This document shows positions 7,289-15,751 of a stretch of DNA of 64,000 nucleotides, one piece after another; position 1 is the first letter of the stretch; the number at the start of each line of letters is the position of its first letter. A program made the position numbers and the translations under genes. Under the pieces are notes generated by a model. It did not search any database. It was not told the origin of the DNA and worked only from the letters and a program-made list of their open reading frames with translations. This DNA comes from a virus, in IMG/VR virus record IMGVR_UViG_3300020204_000009, positions 93,282-157,281 of that record. One strand, written 5' to 3'.

Positions 7289-8529
7289 TGACTGTGATAT
7301 ATGGCACAATTGTAGATGATGCTGTTTATAAAGGAGTCATTGAATTTGGTACAAAAATCACCAAAACATATCCATGTGAATCTTCGCCTCCACATGCTCG
7401 TGTCTATTCCGATGATTATCTGATTTTCCCAGGATTTATTGACATCAATACCCATTGTCGAGAGGATACTAGCGGAGTCGAGACCCACAAAGAATGTTAT
7501 CAGACCGCTGGCATGGCGGCATTAAATGGCGGCGTGACTTATATTGCCGATATGCCAGATAATCACATCCCTACAGTTGATGCTGAAACATATGCGGCAA
7601 AACAGGAATTAGCGAAAAAATGCCCAATCGATGTGTTATTATATGCCGGAATTGGACCAAAAACTTCGCCATTTTCCAAACATGTGCCATATAATGTGTA
7701 CATGGGGCCAAATGTCGGTAATTTGTTTTTCAGAGATCAACATGAATTAGATGTGGCTCTCGAACGTTATCGTAATATGTCTGTCAGTTTTCATTGTGAA
7801 TGTCCGGTCATGTTGAATCGTTGCAAGAACGAATCGAAGCATGAAGCACGCCGCCCACAGATTTGTGAAACGGACGCGATCAATTTTGCGATTGGTTTAA
7901 TAAGCAAATACCGGTTGCAAGGGAAGATTTGTCAAGTTTCCACTGTTGCTAGTTTGAATTCGATTGATAGCATTCGCAGGTCCGGTGTTCACGTATATGC
8001 TGAGATTACTCCGCATCACCTGTTTTTCAATCTTGATATGATTAAGCCAGAGAATCGGCCATTTCTTCAGACAAACCCGCCCTTGAGAACAAAAGCGGAC
8101 GCCGAAGCCCTTTTACAAGCATTGAGGCGTGGTGAGTTTGAATTCTTGGCTTCTGGTCATGCTCCGCATACCGTCGCAGAGAAGATGACAAATGTTTCCG
8201 GAATTCCACATTTAGACACATATGGTGGCTTTGTGTCTTGGCTGATTTCTGCAGGAAATGTCGATCCAATCAGGATATTCAGAATGTGTTGCATGCTGCC
8301 CGGTCAATGGATCAATCAATTTACGGGCAGGAAAATCGGTCGGATTTTGCCGGATTACGAGGCTTCAATTACAATATTGAATATGACAAAATCAGTCGCA
8401 GATAGTCGTGGATTGTATACTAGATGTAATTGGAGTCCGTTTGATTTGCGGAAACTTCCCGGTTCTGTGGAGACGGTTTATTTGAAGGGGGAGAAGGTTG
8501 TCGATGGTGCTTATATGAAAAATTTCTAG
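7288..8529 (+). CDS. Dihydroorotase-like amidohydrolase, probable pseudoenzyme
   Basis: 413 residues with the amidohydrolase framework: PGFIDI at about 48, the TPHHLF segment, NPPLRT and GHAPHT (about 290-294), all landmarks of dihydroorotase (PyrC), the third step of pyrimidine synthesis. Most metal and catalytic positions are changed. The HxH pair is N54-T-H56, the carboxylated lysine position in the YKVFMG-type motif is N136, the CHVS histidine is Q216, and the catalytic Asp of TDHAPH is G290. Only H56 and H169 remain of the usual ligands. Known non-catalytic dihydroorotases act as structural partners of aspartate transcarbamoylase; a similar scaffold or decoy role is an inference. Confidence 0.85.
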   Translation: MTVIYGTIVDDAVYKGVIEFGTKITKTYPCESSPPHARVYSDDYLIFPGFIDINTHCREDTSGVETHKECYQTAGMAALNGGVTYIADMPDNHIPTVDAETYAAKQELAKKCPIDVLLYAGIGPKTSPFSKHVPYNVYMGPNVGNLFFRDQHELDVALERYRNMSVSFHCECPVMLNRCKNESKHEARRPQICETDAINFAIGLISKYRLQGKICQVSTVASLNSIDSIRRSGVHVYAEITPHHLFFNLDMIKPENRPFLQTNPPLRTKADAEALLQALRRGEFEFLASGHAPHTVAEKMTNVSGIPHLDTYGGFVSWLISAGNVDPIRIFRMCCMLPGQWINQFTGRKIGRILPDYEASITILNMTKSVADSRGLYTRCNWSPFDLRKLPGSVETVYLKGEKVVDGAYMKNF

Positions 8530-9065
8530 AATTTCTTTGTCGGATCGACATTTGGGAGATCTTCTTCTGCGGCTTTGATTAAGCCTTTCCCGTTTTTTGC
8601 TGTGCCTTTAAGTAAATGTTTAGCTTGGCTATTATTTACCTCTCCTCCAAGGTTTGAGAGGGAGCTAATATATCCTTCTGGTCCTAGCGACACTTTCAAT
8701 TTGTCTCTTAGCGGTTTGCTCAGAGCAGTCTTTTGGAGAGGCGTTCCTTTGGCTTTTCTTGGGTCAACATCGTACAAGGACGCTGATACCGTTGGCGATG
8801 TGAGAGACTTTAAGAAGGCCCAATCCTTGGCTCTGGATGCCGTTTCTGGTGCAGCCCCAGCCTGTTTAATGGCACTATCGACAACCCACTTCGTTTGTTC
8901 CCATCCTCTGGCGGTTGGTTTTTGAAGGAATGCTTGCATCGCTTGTGCCTCTGCACTTTTGGGGTCGAAGCTGGTGTTGATATATTGTATGAGATCCCCG
9001 ATCGCGTTGGCGGAATCGCGGATTGGTTCGTCTGATTTTGCTTCTGCGATAGTTCTGAGTTTCAT
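8526..9065 (-). CDS. Putative packaged internal protein with capsid-targeting-like N-terminus
   Basis: 179 residues of unknown fold, rich in Lys, Ser and Ala, with no membrane span. The N-terminus MKLRTIAEA matches the form of T4 capsid-targeting sequences (MKxxxxxxAEA) and contains an I-A-E|A site fitting the gp21 protease consensus. The same start occurs in the acetyltransferase at 61033 and the Tat-signal protein at 43161-44018. By analogy with T4 internal proteins it may be enclosed in the prohead, trimmed after Glu8 and ejected with DNA. There is no clear Shine-Dalgarno sequence, as for the other two. It is convergent with the dihydroorotase-like gene (4-base overlap). Confidence 0.7.
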   Translation of the reverse strand: MKLRTIAEAKSDEPIRDSANAIGDLIQYINTSFDPKSAEAQAMQAFLQKPTARGWEQTKWVVDSAIKQAGAAPETASRAKDWAFLKSLTSPTVSASLYDVDPRKAKGTPLQKTALSKPLRDKLKVSLGPEGYISSLSNLGGEVNNSQAKHLLKGTAKNGKGLIKAAEEDLPNVDPTKKF

Positions 9066-9080
9066 ACAATAGCTTTGTCG

Positions 9081-9088
9081 AATAAATA
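9081..9088 (+). promoter_or_regulatory. Candidate T4-late-type promoter element
   Basis: AATAAATA matches the T4 late consensus TATAAATA at seven of eight positions. It lies 50 bases before the GDP-mannose dehydratase ATG in an intergenic gap, with a gp55-like sigma factor encoded in the window. In an AT-rich gap such matches can arise by chance. Confidence 0.3.
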
Positions 9089-9137
9089 TGCTTGTTATGT
9101 GTTAGCTACGTAGATACAATCATTGGAGAATGAACGA

Positions 9138-10109
9138 ATGTCATGTCAGAAACGAGCATTGATTAGCGGTATTACCGGGCAGGATGGGTCGTATCTGGCT
9201 GAATTGTTACTGTCGAAGGGATATGAAGTCCACGGTTTAGTTCGGAGGATCAGTTCACCGAATTTTGAGCGAATTCAGCCATTTATCAATTTGGTCACAT
9301 TACATCAAGCTGATATTCTTGATCAATCATCGCTCATCCGGCTCGTCTCCGAAGTTCAACCAGATGAAATTTATAATCTGGCATCTCAATCATTTGTGCC
9401 GGAAAGCTGGAAGAGTCCTCTTGCCACTTCGGAGATGACTGGTTTAGGGGTTACTCGATTTCTAGAAGCAGTGCGGTATTCTGGAAAACCGATTAAATTT
9501 TATCAGGCAAGTTCGAGTGAAATGTTCGGTAAAGTTCAGGCGATGCCACAAACTGAACAAACGCCGTACTATCCAAGAAGCCCGTACGGTGTCTCCAAAT
9601 TATATGGCCATTGGATGACTGTTAATTATCGAGAAAGTTTCGATATTTTCGCTGCATCTGGAATATTATTCAATCATGAAAGCCCACGACGTGGCTTAGA
9701 ATTTGTCACCAGAAAGATCACGAATGCTGTTGCCAGAATCAAGCTGAAGAAACAAGAAAAATTAATGCTTGGTAATCTGGAAGCGAAGCGTGATTGGGGA
9801 TTTGCGGGTGACTATGTTCGGGCTATGTGGATGATGCTCCAACAAGGTGTGCCTGATGATTACGTGATCGCTACTGGAATTGCTCATAGTGTTCGAGACT
9901 TTGTTGCAGCCGCGTTCGCTAGGGTTGATCTCGATTGGAATAAATATGTCGAGATCGATCCTAAGTTGTTTCGCCCGGCTGAAGTCCACGTATTGTGTGG
10001 AGATGCGACGAAAGCTAAGACCCAACTCGGATGGGAACCTGAAACGAGTTTAGAGCAATTAGTCGCGATGATGGTAGATCACGATTTGGTATTGGAATCC
10101 AAGTCGTAA
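9138..10109 (+). CDS. gmd: GDP-mannose 4,6-dehydratase
   Basis: 323 residues from ATG 9138 (GGAG 9 bases upstream; an in-frame TTG at 9123 is less likely). It is a short-chain dehydrogenase of the extended type. The NADP-binding [14 protein letters not shown] is at the N-terminus, SSSEMFG gives the catalytic Ser/Glu region, YGVSK holds the YxxxK pair, and NHESPRRG is the GMD-specific substrate loop. It converts GDP-mannose to GDP-4-keto-6-deoxymannose, precursor of fucose-, rhamnose- or perosamine-type sugars. No reductase for the next step is in the window. With three glycosyltransferase candidates and a cupin it suggests sugar decoration of virion or host surface. Confidence 0.9.
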   Translation: MSCQKRALISGITGQDGSYLAELLLSKGYEVHGLVRRISSPNFERIQPFINLVTLHQADILDQSSLIRLVSEVQPDEIYNLASQSFVPESWKSPLATSEMTGLGVTRFLEAVRYSGKPIKFYQASSSEMFGKVQAMPQTEQTPYYPRSPYGVSKLYGHWMTVNYRESFDIFAASGILFNHESPRRGLEFVTRKITNAVARIKLKKQEKLMLGNLEAKRDWGFAGDYVRAMWMMLQQGVPDDYVIATGIAHSVRDFVAAAFARVDLDWNKYVEIDPKLFRPAEVHVLCGDATKAKTQLGWEPETSLEQLVAMMVDHDLVLESKS

Positions 10110-10183
10110 ACCGTGTGCGGGTTGGCCATCCGCATGAGCACACTTGGTAAGTCGGCCCCTTACTTTGTTCGAGGAAAAATTTC

Positions 10184-10639
10184 ATGAAGTGCGGTCTGTT
10201 TGCTTTGGCGTTGGTCGCTACGATGCTCGTGAGCGATTCAGCAGAAGCCTGTGGTCTTGGTGGCTTGTTCGGCGGTCGATTTTCCTGCCGCGAGCGAGTG
10301 GTCGTCCGTAACGGTTGTGGGATGTTAAATCGTGGCTGTAATCAGAGCCAATCTTGCTGTCAGCCGTTTTGTGAAGCACGAGCAGTCATTCGTAAGCGAG
10401 TAGTCGTCCGTGACGGCTTTGGGATTTTAGGCCTTTGGATTCTGAATTGCAACGGCGGTCAATGCGTTCTTCCAGCCGCACCAACAGTAGTCGCACCAGC
10501 CACAACCGTGCCTGCACCTACACAGGTTCCTGCTCCGGTTGAGAAGAGTGTTCCGACTCCAGAACCAACGCCAGCCCCGGTTGGGCTGATTTATCAGAGT
10601 TTCGGCCCTGTGATCGGGTTCAATATCACTTCGAAGTGA
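10184..10639 (+). CDS. Secreted Cys-rich repeat protein, Planctomycete-like
   Basis: 151 residues. A clear signal peptide (MKCGLFALALVATMLVSDSAEA, 22 residues, cleavage after AEA) is followed by a Cys-rich region. Two copies of a VVVR(N/D)G(C/F)G block then occur, at about residues 39-46 and 73-80. After that comes a Pro/Ala/Val/Thr-rich linker (about 95-135) and a short hydrophobic end. Such VVVR plus Pro-rich designs are typical of small secreted proteins of Planctomycetes, so the gene may be host-derived. The 74-base leader holds two small hairpins (10116-10134, 10147-10163). Function unknown; likely exported and disulfide-bonded. Confidence 0.7.
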   Translation: MKCGLFALALVATMLVSDSAEACGLGGLFGGRFSCRERVVVRNGCGMLNRGCNQSQSCCQPFCEARAVIRKRVVVRDGFGILGLWILNCNGGQCVLPAAPTVVAPATTVPAPTQVPAPVEKSVPTPEPTPAPVGLIYQSFGPVIGFNITSK

Positions 10640-10800
10640 ATACGGAAGTTGCACGGCAACTACCTTTACCGCTCAGCGAGGCTAGGGTATTCGCAGAGCG
10701 TTTAACACTTAATTGCACTAGACCAACTTCACGCAAAAATAGATTGTGATAACCGAAACCTCGGTAATCAGGTAATTGGTCCCATAAGGAGGATAGTGCA

Positions 10801-11199
10801 ATGGCTGCTCAACCAGCTAACACCGAGATCAAGGTGTTCCGGACAGTTCGATCCTTCCGGCAAATGCACAGACATGAATCTGTGGCCGCTTTGATCAAGC
10901 GACTCCGGCCATTGGTCATGAGTGTGCCTGCCGAAGAGATCCTCGTCGAGGTCAAATCTCGCGACACGAATACGATGGACATGTCGCCATACATGGGCGA
11001 AGCTCGTCACAACGCCAGTCGTGGTTTTCCAATCGTCATCGGACTCAAGAGTCAGGTGTCGTTTGCGAATGCTCAGACCAATATGGCGAGTGTGGACTTC
11101 GCATTCCAGGTTGGTCACGACAAGTTCATCACCCACACCGAAGCCGGCCTCACTGGTGATCTTCACCAGGATGCTCGCGATCTGACGGCTGACCTGTAA
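10801..11199 (+). CDS. Hypothetical, probably abundant virion protein
   Basis: 132 residues, preceded by one of the best ribosome sites in the window (AAGGAGGA) and followed by a strong terminator hairpin. It is thus set up as a single highly expressed gene. Its 160-base leader contains small hairpins (AGTTGC-ACG-GCAACT near 10649; ACCGA/TCGGT near 10755). The sequence is mixed alpha/beta without signal or membrane segment, and no domain was recognised. Expression signals and position before virion genes suggest a decoration or other structural protein. Confidence 0.75.
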   Translation: MAAQPANTEIKVFRTVRSFRQMHRHESVAALIKRLRPLVMSVPAEEILVEVKSRDTNTMDMSPYMGEARHNASRGFPIVIGLKSQVSFANAQTNMASVDFAFQVGHDKFITHTEAGLTGDLHQDARDLTADL

Positions 11200-11227
11200 T
11201 CAGTCGTTTAACACCCTCGGATGTTCT

Positions 11228-11261
11228 ACACTGGCCCGGTGATACCTCACCGGGCCAGTGT
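11228..11261 (+). terminator. Strong bidirectional-type hairpin terminator
   Basis: A perfect 15-pair GC-rich stem (11228-11242 with 11247-11261) with a 4-base loop TACC, 29 bases after the stop at 11199. The core GGCCCGGT/ACCGGGCC is the same as in the terminator after the major capsid gene. A U-tract is lacking, so termination efficiency is uncertain. Confidence 0.65.
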
Positions 11262-11310
11262 CGTATACAAAGATAATATGTCTATTTTAGGCAATATTGG
11301 AGATAAATAA

Positions 11311-11859
11311 ATGCCCGCAACAGTTGTAATATACCGGTGGACGGGATCTTCGGGATCTCCAACTAAGACGGCTATTCAGAGCGCGAACACTGTTGCAAAC
11401 GCGACTGACACTCACCAAGCAACAGCCGCTGGTAGCTCGAACCCAATCAGAATTCCCGCTGCTGGTACTAAATACAGCTTCTGGGTAGTCACTCGATTGA
11501 ATGCCACGGTTACACCTTCCGGCACAATCGACAATATTGGCTGGCACACCGATGGTACCAACAACTTTGGTACCGGCGTTACATGCTCTGGTAATTCGGC
11601 CACATCATATGTGCAGGCAACCGGAACAGCCGGTGACACGGGGAACCAATTAACCACTGGTAACTATGCAACAGTGACAACGCCTGTTAGCGTCTTCACC
11701 TTTACATCCGGTTCTCCGAAAGCTGTTACCGGCTCGCTCACGAATCCGTCAACCGGCGACTTCGGTGACTTTTTCGTCTATCAGATCGAAGTTGGAACAT
11801 CAGCATCGCCCGGCGTGACTGCACAAGAAACATTTACTTGGCTCTTTGACGAAACCTAA
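11311..11859 (+). CDS. Putative virion surface or decoration protein
   Basis: 182 residues, very rich in Thr, Ser, Gly and Ala with almost no Lys, composition typical of beta-sandwich phage surface or fibre proteins. GGAGA lies about 10 bases before the ATG. Conserved-looking elements include an N-terminal ATVVIYRWTG strand and a C-terminal FFVYQIEVGTSASPG segment. No named domain could be assigned. It begins a run of small plus-strand genes leading into the neck and tail module. Confidence 0.65.
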   Translation: MPATVVIYRWTGSSGSPTKTAIQSANTVANATDTHQATAAGSSNPIRIPAAGTKYSFWVVTRLNATVTPSGTIDNIGWHTDGTNNFGTGVTCSGNSATSYVQATGTAGDTGNQLTTGNYATVTTPVSVFTFTSGSPKAVTGSLTNPSTGDFGDFFVYQIEVGTSASPGVTAQETFTWLFDET

Positions 11860-11868
11860 GAGGATGTC

Positions 11869-12165
11869 ATGACACAAGCAGATTCAATCAATAAAGGTGA
11901 TAAATTCTGGTGCATCCACCGGCGTCTGCCAAAGGCGATGCTCGGTACTGTCATCGTCATGACTGATGAACCCGGAAAGCTCGTTGGAATGGAATTCGAA
12001 GACTGCTTCGGAGGACATTCATGCGATGGTCGCGGGAAAGATGGTCATTGCTTATGGGTAGGCCCAGAGTATATGTTGACCGAAGATGAATATGCCAGCG
12101 AACAAGCTGCGAAGCAAGAAGTATCAGCTTACTCGGAATTACCAAAGGTCGTGCTGAAGTCCTAA
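11869..12165 (+). CDS. Hypothetical protein (98 residues)
   Basis: Follows the preceding gene by 9 bases with an AGAGGATG-type site. It has an N-terminal beta-rich domain (KGDKFWCIHRR, MLGTVIVM) and two Cys in CFGGHSCDG that could bind metal or form a disulfide, but no recognised motif. Probably part of the minor virion-protein operon. Confidence 0.7.
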   Translation: MTQADSINKGDKFWCIHRRLPKAMLGTVIVMTDEPGKLVGMEFEDCFGGHSCDGRGKDGHCLWVGPEYMLTEDEYASEQAAKQEVSAYSELPKVVLKS

Positions 12166-12190
12166 CGGTATATAAGACCGGGGGATTTCA

Positions 12191-12679
12191 ATGTCTACTG
12201 CACCAAATGCACCGCGATGGCTCGATGATCCATCGGCACCAGCCACACCGCCAGCGGCTACGACCGAAGGCTACGATTATAAGCTCACATGGGCGGTCAA
12301 GTATCGAGATGGGGTCACGTTTGCTCAACGTACCAGTGAGCTAGACAATTCATCTGAATTGATCGATCACAAACGTCTCTGGATACTGCAGCTTCGGGAT
12401 AAATCCGGTAAAGTCGTAATAGCACAAGAATATCGCAAAGGCCAGATGCCGTTCTATCGCCGCCGCACAGCATTGCGTATAGGCGAAAACATCATCGAAG
12501 TGATTCACATTTTTGGATGGCGTTCCTTATCTGGTGACACCCACGTCGTTTTTGTGTATGAAAGCGATCTCCGCATTGAGATGGGTGATTTCCGGAAAGA
12601 GGGCGAGGTGACGACTCGCAACGAGGAATGGCAATATCCAATCAATTTCCGTGATATTGATGGAGTTATAGTAGAGTGA
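12191..12679 (+). CDS. Hypothetical beta-rich protein (162 residues)
   Basis: Proline/alanine-rich N-terminus (about residues 1-28), then a beta-rich domain with aromatic strands (YKLTWAVKYRDG, LWILQLRDKSG, HVVFVYESDLRIEMG). Preceded by GGGGG about 9 bases before ATG, with TATATAAG further upstream. No family recognised; neighbours suggest a structural role. Confidence 0.7.
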   Translation: MSTAPNAPRWLDDPSAPATPPAATTEGYDYKLTWAVKYRDGVTFAQRTSELDNSSELIDHKRLWILQLRDKSGKVVIAQEYRKGQMPFYRRRTALRIGENIIEVIHIFGWRSLSGDTHVVFVYESDLRIEMGDFRKEGEVTTRNEEWQYPINFRDIDGVIVE

Positions 12680-12715
12680 TCCATCTAGCAAAAATATGCT
12701 AGGAGGACAACCGCC

Positions 12716-13249
12716 ATGAAATGGGTTCCATTCACCGTCCATATTAAGATCATTCCTGCAAATCCGAACAAGCGATTTGCTCACGTGCGAGATATGCAGA
12801 AAATCGCACATCTCGCCTACGAGGGCTTGGAAACGCTCGTACCCGACACTATTAATATTGCTCAGCCCGGTGGTGGACAGCACCGTTCTTTCGGAGGCAC
12901 CGATCGCGGAGGGAACAGCGGGCTGGTCCATGGTTGTGCTGTGAAGCCACAATTTGGTGAAACCCCAGCACAATTACAGATCACTGGGTTTTATAATTCT
13001 AGTGCCCAAAATATTCAACCATATCCAGAACTCGAAAGAATTCACGCTGGTGAAGTTCTAAATGGTCCGAGTGCACATTCTTGGGATTCAGTCCCAGTGA
13101 CGACTGTTGTGAACGAGGTCAAGGCCCTTAAGACCGCATTGGAGGGAGCCATCACAACTACTCTGCCGGGCGGCGTCACATTCAACATTTTCCGCCTCGA
13201 ATATTCTGGTGTGATGTATGGGGATCGTGGTTATCATTTCCCGATATAA
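12716..13249 (+). CDS. Hypothetical protein (177 residues)
   Basis: Excellent ribosome site (AGGAGGA) before ATG 12716. It contains a His/Gly-rich central loop (GGGQHRSFGGTDRGG) and ends in an aromatic beta segment. No signal peptide or membrane helix and no family recognised. It lies between small virion-operon genes and the neck candidates. Confidence 0.7.
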   Translation: MKWVPFTVHIKIIPANPNKRFAHVRDMQKIAHLAYEGLETLVPDTINIAQPGGGQHRSFGGTDRGGNSGLVHGCAVKPQFGETPAQLQITGFYNSSAQNIQPYPELERIHAGEVLNGPSAHSWDSVPVTTVVNEVKALKTALEGAITTTLPGGVTFNIFRLEYSGVMYGDRGYHFPI

Positions 13250-13258
13250 GAGGTCAAT

Positions 13259-13477
13259 ATGCGAATGGCACGAGAAGACGTATTACATATTCGTCAAATC
13301 GCTGCCTCTCACGGTCGTGAATTGACCCCCGATGAAGTAATAAATCTCATCAGGCTTATAAGACCAAACATAGAAATAGATAACGACCCTGGTTTGATTA
13401 CATTATTGAGGCAATCGAGGCATAACGATGGCGATATTGGCCCCAGCGGATCTTCCGGCAGTTCTCAAGGTTCGTAG
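13259..13477 (+). CDS. Small hypothetical protein overlapping the next gene
   Basis: 72 residues with GAGGTC six bases upstream. A helical N-terminal region (DVLHIRQIAASHGRELTPDEVINLIRLI) is followed by a Gly/Ser-rich tail whose codons overlap the next gene by 50 bases. The tail composition is probably a by-product of the overlap. Function unknown. Confidence 0.55.
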   Translation: MRMAREDVLHIRQIAASHGRELTPDEVINLIRLIRPNIEIDNDPGLITLLRQSRHNDGDIGPSGSSGSSQGS

Positions 13478-14210
13478 CGAACCTATGAAGAAATTCGTCT
13501 TGTCGAAGATGGGCCATCCAATAACCGAAGTTGAAATCGCCGAAGATCAATGGGAAACAATTTTCAAGGTATCGGGCGATTTTATCGCCGGATATTTCCC
13601 AAGAGAGCAAAAGCTCGGCGTATTTTATACTACTCCACTTAGATCGACATATCCTCTACCGCAAGACGCATATTGGGTTCAATCTGTAAATTGGGACCCA
13701 GTAACGACCCGCATTGATGATGTCTTTGGTGCGGGAAGTTTCTTATTCAATATTGGCAACATTTCTGGTGCCCAAAATGTTCTGTCTGACTATCATTTAC
13801 TACAGTCATATCGCAAATTTAGCCAGAAGATTTTGGGGACTGAAGGGCATTGGGAAGTAATCGGAGAAGGCACAAGCAACGTCACAGACGATCAATTGTC
13901 GGCAAAAGATCAATTGATCCGATTATACCCAACTCCAAAAGGTGCATTCCCGGTTGTTGTGTTGTACATTCCGGTCGTGAATCATTTTCGCAGTCCACAG
14001 GCCAGAGCTATCTGTTATGATATGATGCTGGCAGAAGCTAAGATTGCTGTTGGTAGTGCAAGAAGAAAAGTAGCCGGTATGCCGACACCAGATGGTGGCT
14101 CGATTAATTATGATGGATCGGATCTGGTTCAAGAAGGCGAAAAAATGAAAGAAGAAATCGTCAAACGAGCCATCGAATTAGGTGAACCATTAGGTCCACA
14201 TATGTGGTGA
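13428..14210 (+). CDS. Putative neck / head-completion protein (T4 gp13 position)
   Basis: 260 residues: N-terminal helical segment, a central beta region (GVFYTTP, YWVQSVNWDP), then LIRLYPTP and a C-terminal helical part (AICYDMMLAEAKIAVGSARRK) ending in EPLGPHMW. The architecture and place just ahead of terminator- and sheath-like genes fit a T4 gp13-type neck protein. I infer this from position and general pattern, not a diagnostic motif. Overlaps the preceding small gene by 50 bases. Confidence 0.5.
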   Translation: MAILAPADLPAVLKVRSEPMKKFVLSKMGHPITEVEIAEDQWETIFKVSGDFIAGYFPREQKLGVFYTTPLRSTYPLPQDAYWVQSVNWDPVTTRIDDVFGAGSFLFNIGNISGAQNVLSDYHLLQSYRKFSQKILGTEGHWEVIGEGTSNVTDDQLSAKDQLIRLYPTPKGAFPVVVLYIPVVNHFRSPQARAICYDMMLAEAKIAVGSARRKVAGMPTPDGGSINYDGSDLVQEGEKMKEEIVKRAIELGEPLGPHMW

Positions 14211-14214
14211 TCAC

Positions 14215-14706
14215 ATGGGTGCGGGTACACACCAATATCAATTAGAAATTCGCGGAAGCAACAAAGTTTTGGTTCCGGGATGCGAACCTTCATCCGCGTT
14301 GTCGTCGCGAACGTTATCCGCATACATGGCATCTAGACAAGGCTGCAAAAACGCATTAGTCGATTTAGATGATGCGTTGGCTGCTATTCCCGGTTCATCT
14401 GTTAAGATCGGATTCAATTTCAACAAAGGCGTGCGGCAGAAGTGGTTCGTGCTGCCTCCAATAGACCCAACATGCCCATGTGTACCGTATCCTGATTATT
14501 ATAATATATTGCGTAATATTCCTGGATCTGAATTGCCTGTGGAATCAGAATTCGATAGATGCGATTTAATAGGCATGGGCTACTGCCCATCTCCAGATTT
14601 CATGGACGTTGAACCACCACCGCAAGACCCATATCAAGAAGAAGGGTCATTTCCTGCTGCTGGCGGTGTATTACCACCGGTACCACCATGGGCTGAGAAG
14701 ACATGA
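14215..14706 (+). CDS. Hypothetical virion-operon protein (163 residues)
   Basis: Begins four bases after the previous stop. Mixed N-terminal domain, a CPCVPYPDYY segment, and a Pro-rich tail (about residues 130-163). The last codons overlap a 30-codon frame (ATGA). No domain recognised. Confidence 0.65.
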   Translation: MGAGTHQYQLEIRGSNKVLVPGCEPSSALSSRTLSAYMASRQGCKNALVDLDDALAAIPGSSVKIGFNFNKGVRQKWFVLPPIDPTCPCVPYPDYYNILRNIPGSELPVESEFDRCDLIGMGYCPSPDFMDVEPPPQDPYQEEGSFPAAGGVLPPVPPWAEKT

Positions 14707-14795
14707 ATCCAGAAGAAATCGCTAGATTAATAACTGAAGACCCTGATTTGAATGTGGATATACGCGATAACAATTGGTGGGTAATAACAGTATAA
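14703..14795 (+). CDS. Thirty-residue peptide gene
   Basis: ATG at 14703 overlaps the previous stop (ATGA) and the frame runs 30 codons to TAA at 14793-14795, reading MNPEEIARLITEDP then a beta-like DLNVDIRDNNWWVITV. The coupling and protein-like composition favour a real micro-protein filling the 133-base gap. No homologue recognised. Confidence 0.5.
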   Translation: MNPEEIARLITEDPDLNVDIRDNNWWVITV

Positions 14796-14839
14796 TCGGT
14801 TGGCTTGCCTTATCACAAACATATCGTAGAGGACACGGT

Positions 14840-15460
14840 ATGATTCATAGATTTGGAATTTCACAAGGCGTTGGCGACGAGGCTTTCGACTCAGTACACG
14901 AAAGCTTTCGCTCTGATGTTGACCAACGACATACTCCTATAGCATTACATGATCCCGAATCTGCTGACATCAAATTGGCTCGGCGATTAGCCGACGAAAT
15001 GATAAATGTTAGTGGGGCGGAGGTTAAGGTATATGTTCGTACTGAGAACAGTGATTATGATACGGTTTGGGATGAAGATGCGGACCCGACCTATTGGGCA
15101 CCGATGCTGACTAAGGGATTCTTTAAGCCCAAACCGATCGAGATGGAATTGAAGCGTTGGGGTGTCGATACTACCAACAAAACGGAAATTGTCTTCAGTC
15201 ACCGACAGATTTATAACTTGCTTGGTGAGCGTATGCTTAGAGCCGGTGATGTTATTCAATTGCCGTTCAATGCTGTGCCAATAAGCCCAAAAAATTACCG
15301 CATCTTGAATGCGACACCCAGTGGTAATTTTAGATATATCTGGTTATATTTCACATGCCAGATAGAATTGCTCACTGCCGATGTCACCGTTCGTCCCGAG
15401 GCTGATATGCCGGATGAAGAACAGATTCAATCTGGTGGTCAATATAGGGAATCGTTATGA
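14840..15460 (+). CDS. Putative neck protein (T4 gp14 position)
   Basis: 206 residues from ATG 14840, which has a GAGGACAC site; the frame opens at 14774 but that part overlaps the micro-protein. It contains EVKVYVRTEN, a glycine-poor central domain with IEMELKRWGVD, and a beta-rich end (FRYIWLYFTCQIELL). Placement between gp13-like and terminator-like genes suggests a head-tail connector. Sequence support is weak. Confidence 0.5.
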   Translation: MIHRFGISQGVGDEAFDSVHESFRSDVDQRHTPIALHDPESADIKLARRLADEMINVSGAEVKVYVRTENSDYDTVWDEDADPTYWAPMLTKGFFKPKPIEMELKRWGVDTTNKTEIVFSHRQIYNLLGERMLRAGDVIQLPFNAVPISPKNYRILNATPSGNFRYIWLYFTCQIELLTADVTVRPEADMPDEEQIQSGGQYRESL

Positions 15461-15750
15461 ACAAGACTAAATCACAATTGCAGATGGCTGACGAAGGATT
15501 TCGAGTATCAAACCATCGCTTTATGAATATGATTGCATCAGGGATCTCTGCATTGATCGCAGAAACTGTTCCTGGTCTTAAGCTGCAATATACCGGAAAA
15601 TCTATTCGAGGTGACTCGATATCGGCTGTGCTTATTGGAAAAATTCAGCTTGCTGATAAGGAGGAGCTTGATAGCACATCCGACAAAGTGCGAATAACGA
15701 TGCAAGGGTTAAAAAACCCATCAAACTTGCTCGCAACCATGAGAGAATAA
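15457..15750 (+). CDS. Small hypothetical protein in the neck operon
   Basis: 97 residues, coupled by ATGA to the preceding gene and ending one base before the next. It has a helical first half (FMNMIASGISALIAETVPG) and a beta-rich second half. No motif recognised. Confidence 0.65.
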   Translation: MNKTKSQLQMADEGFRVSNHRFMNMIASGISALIAETVPGLKLQYTGKSIRGDSISAVLIGKIQLADKEELDSTSDKVRITMQGLKNPSNLLATMRE

Positions 15751-15751
15751 G

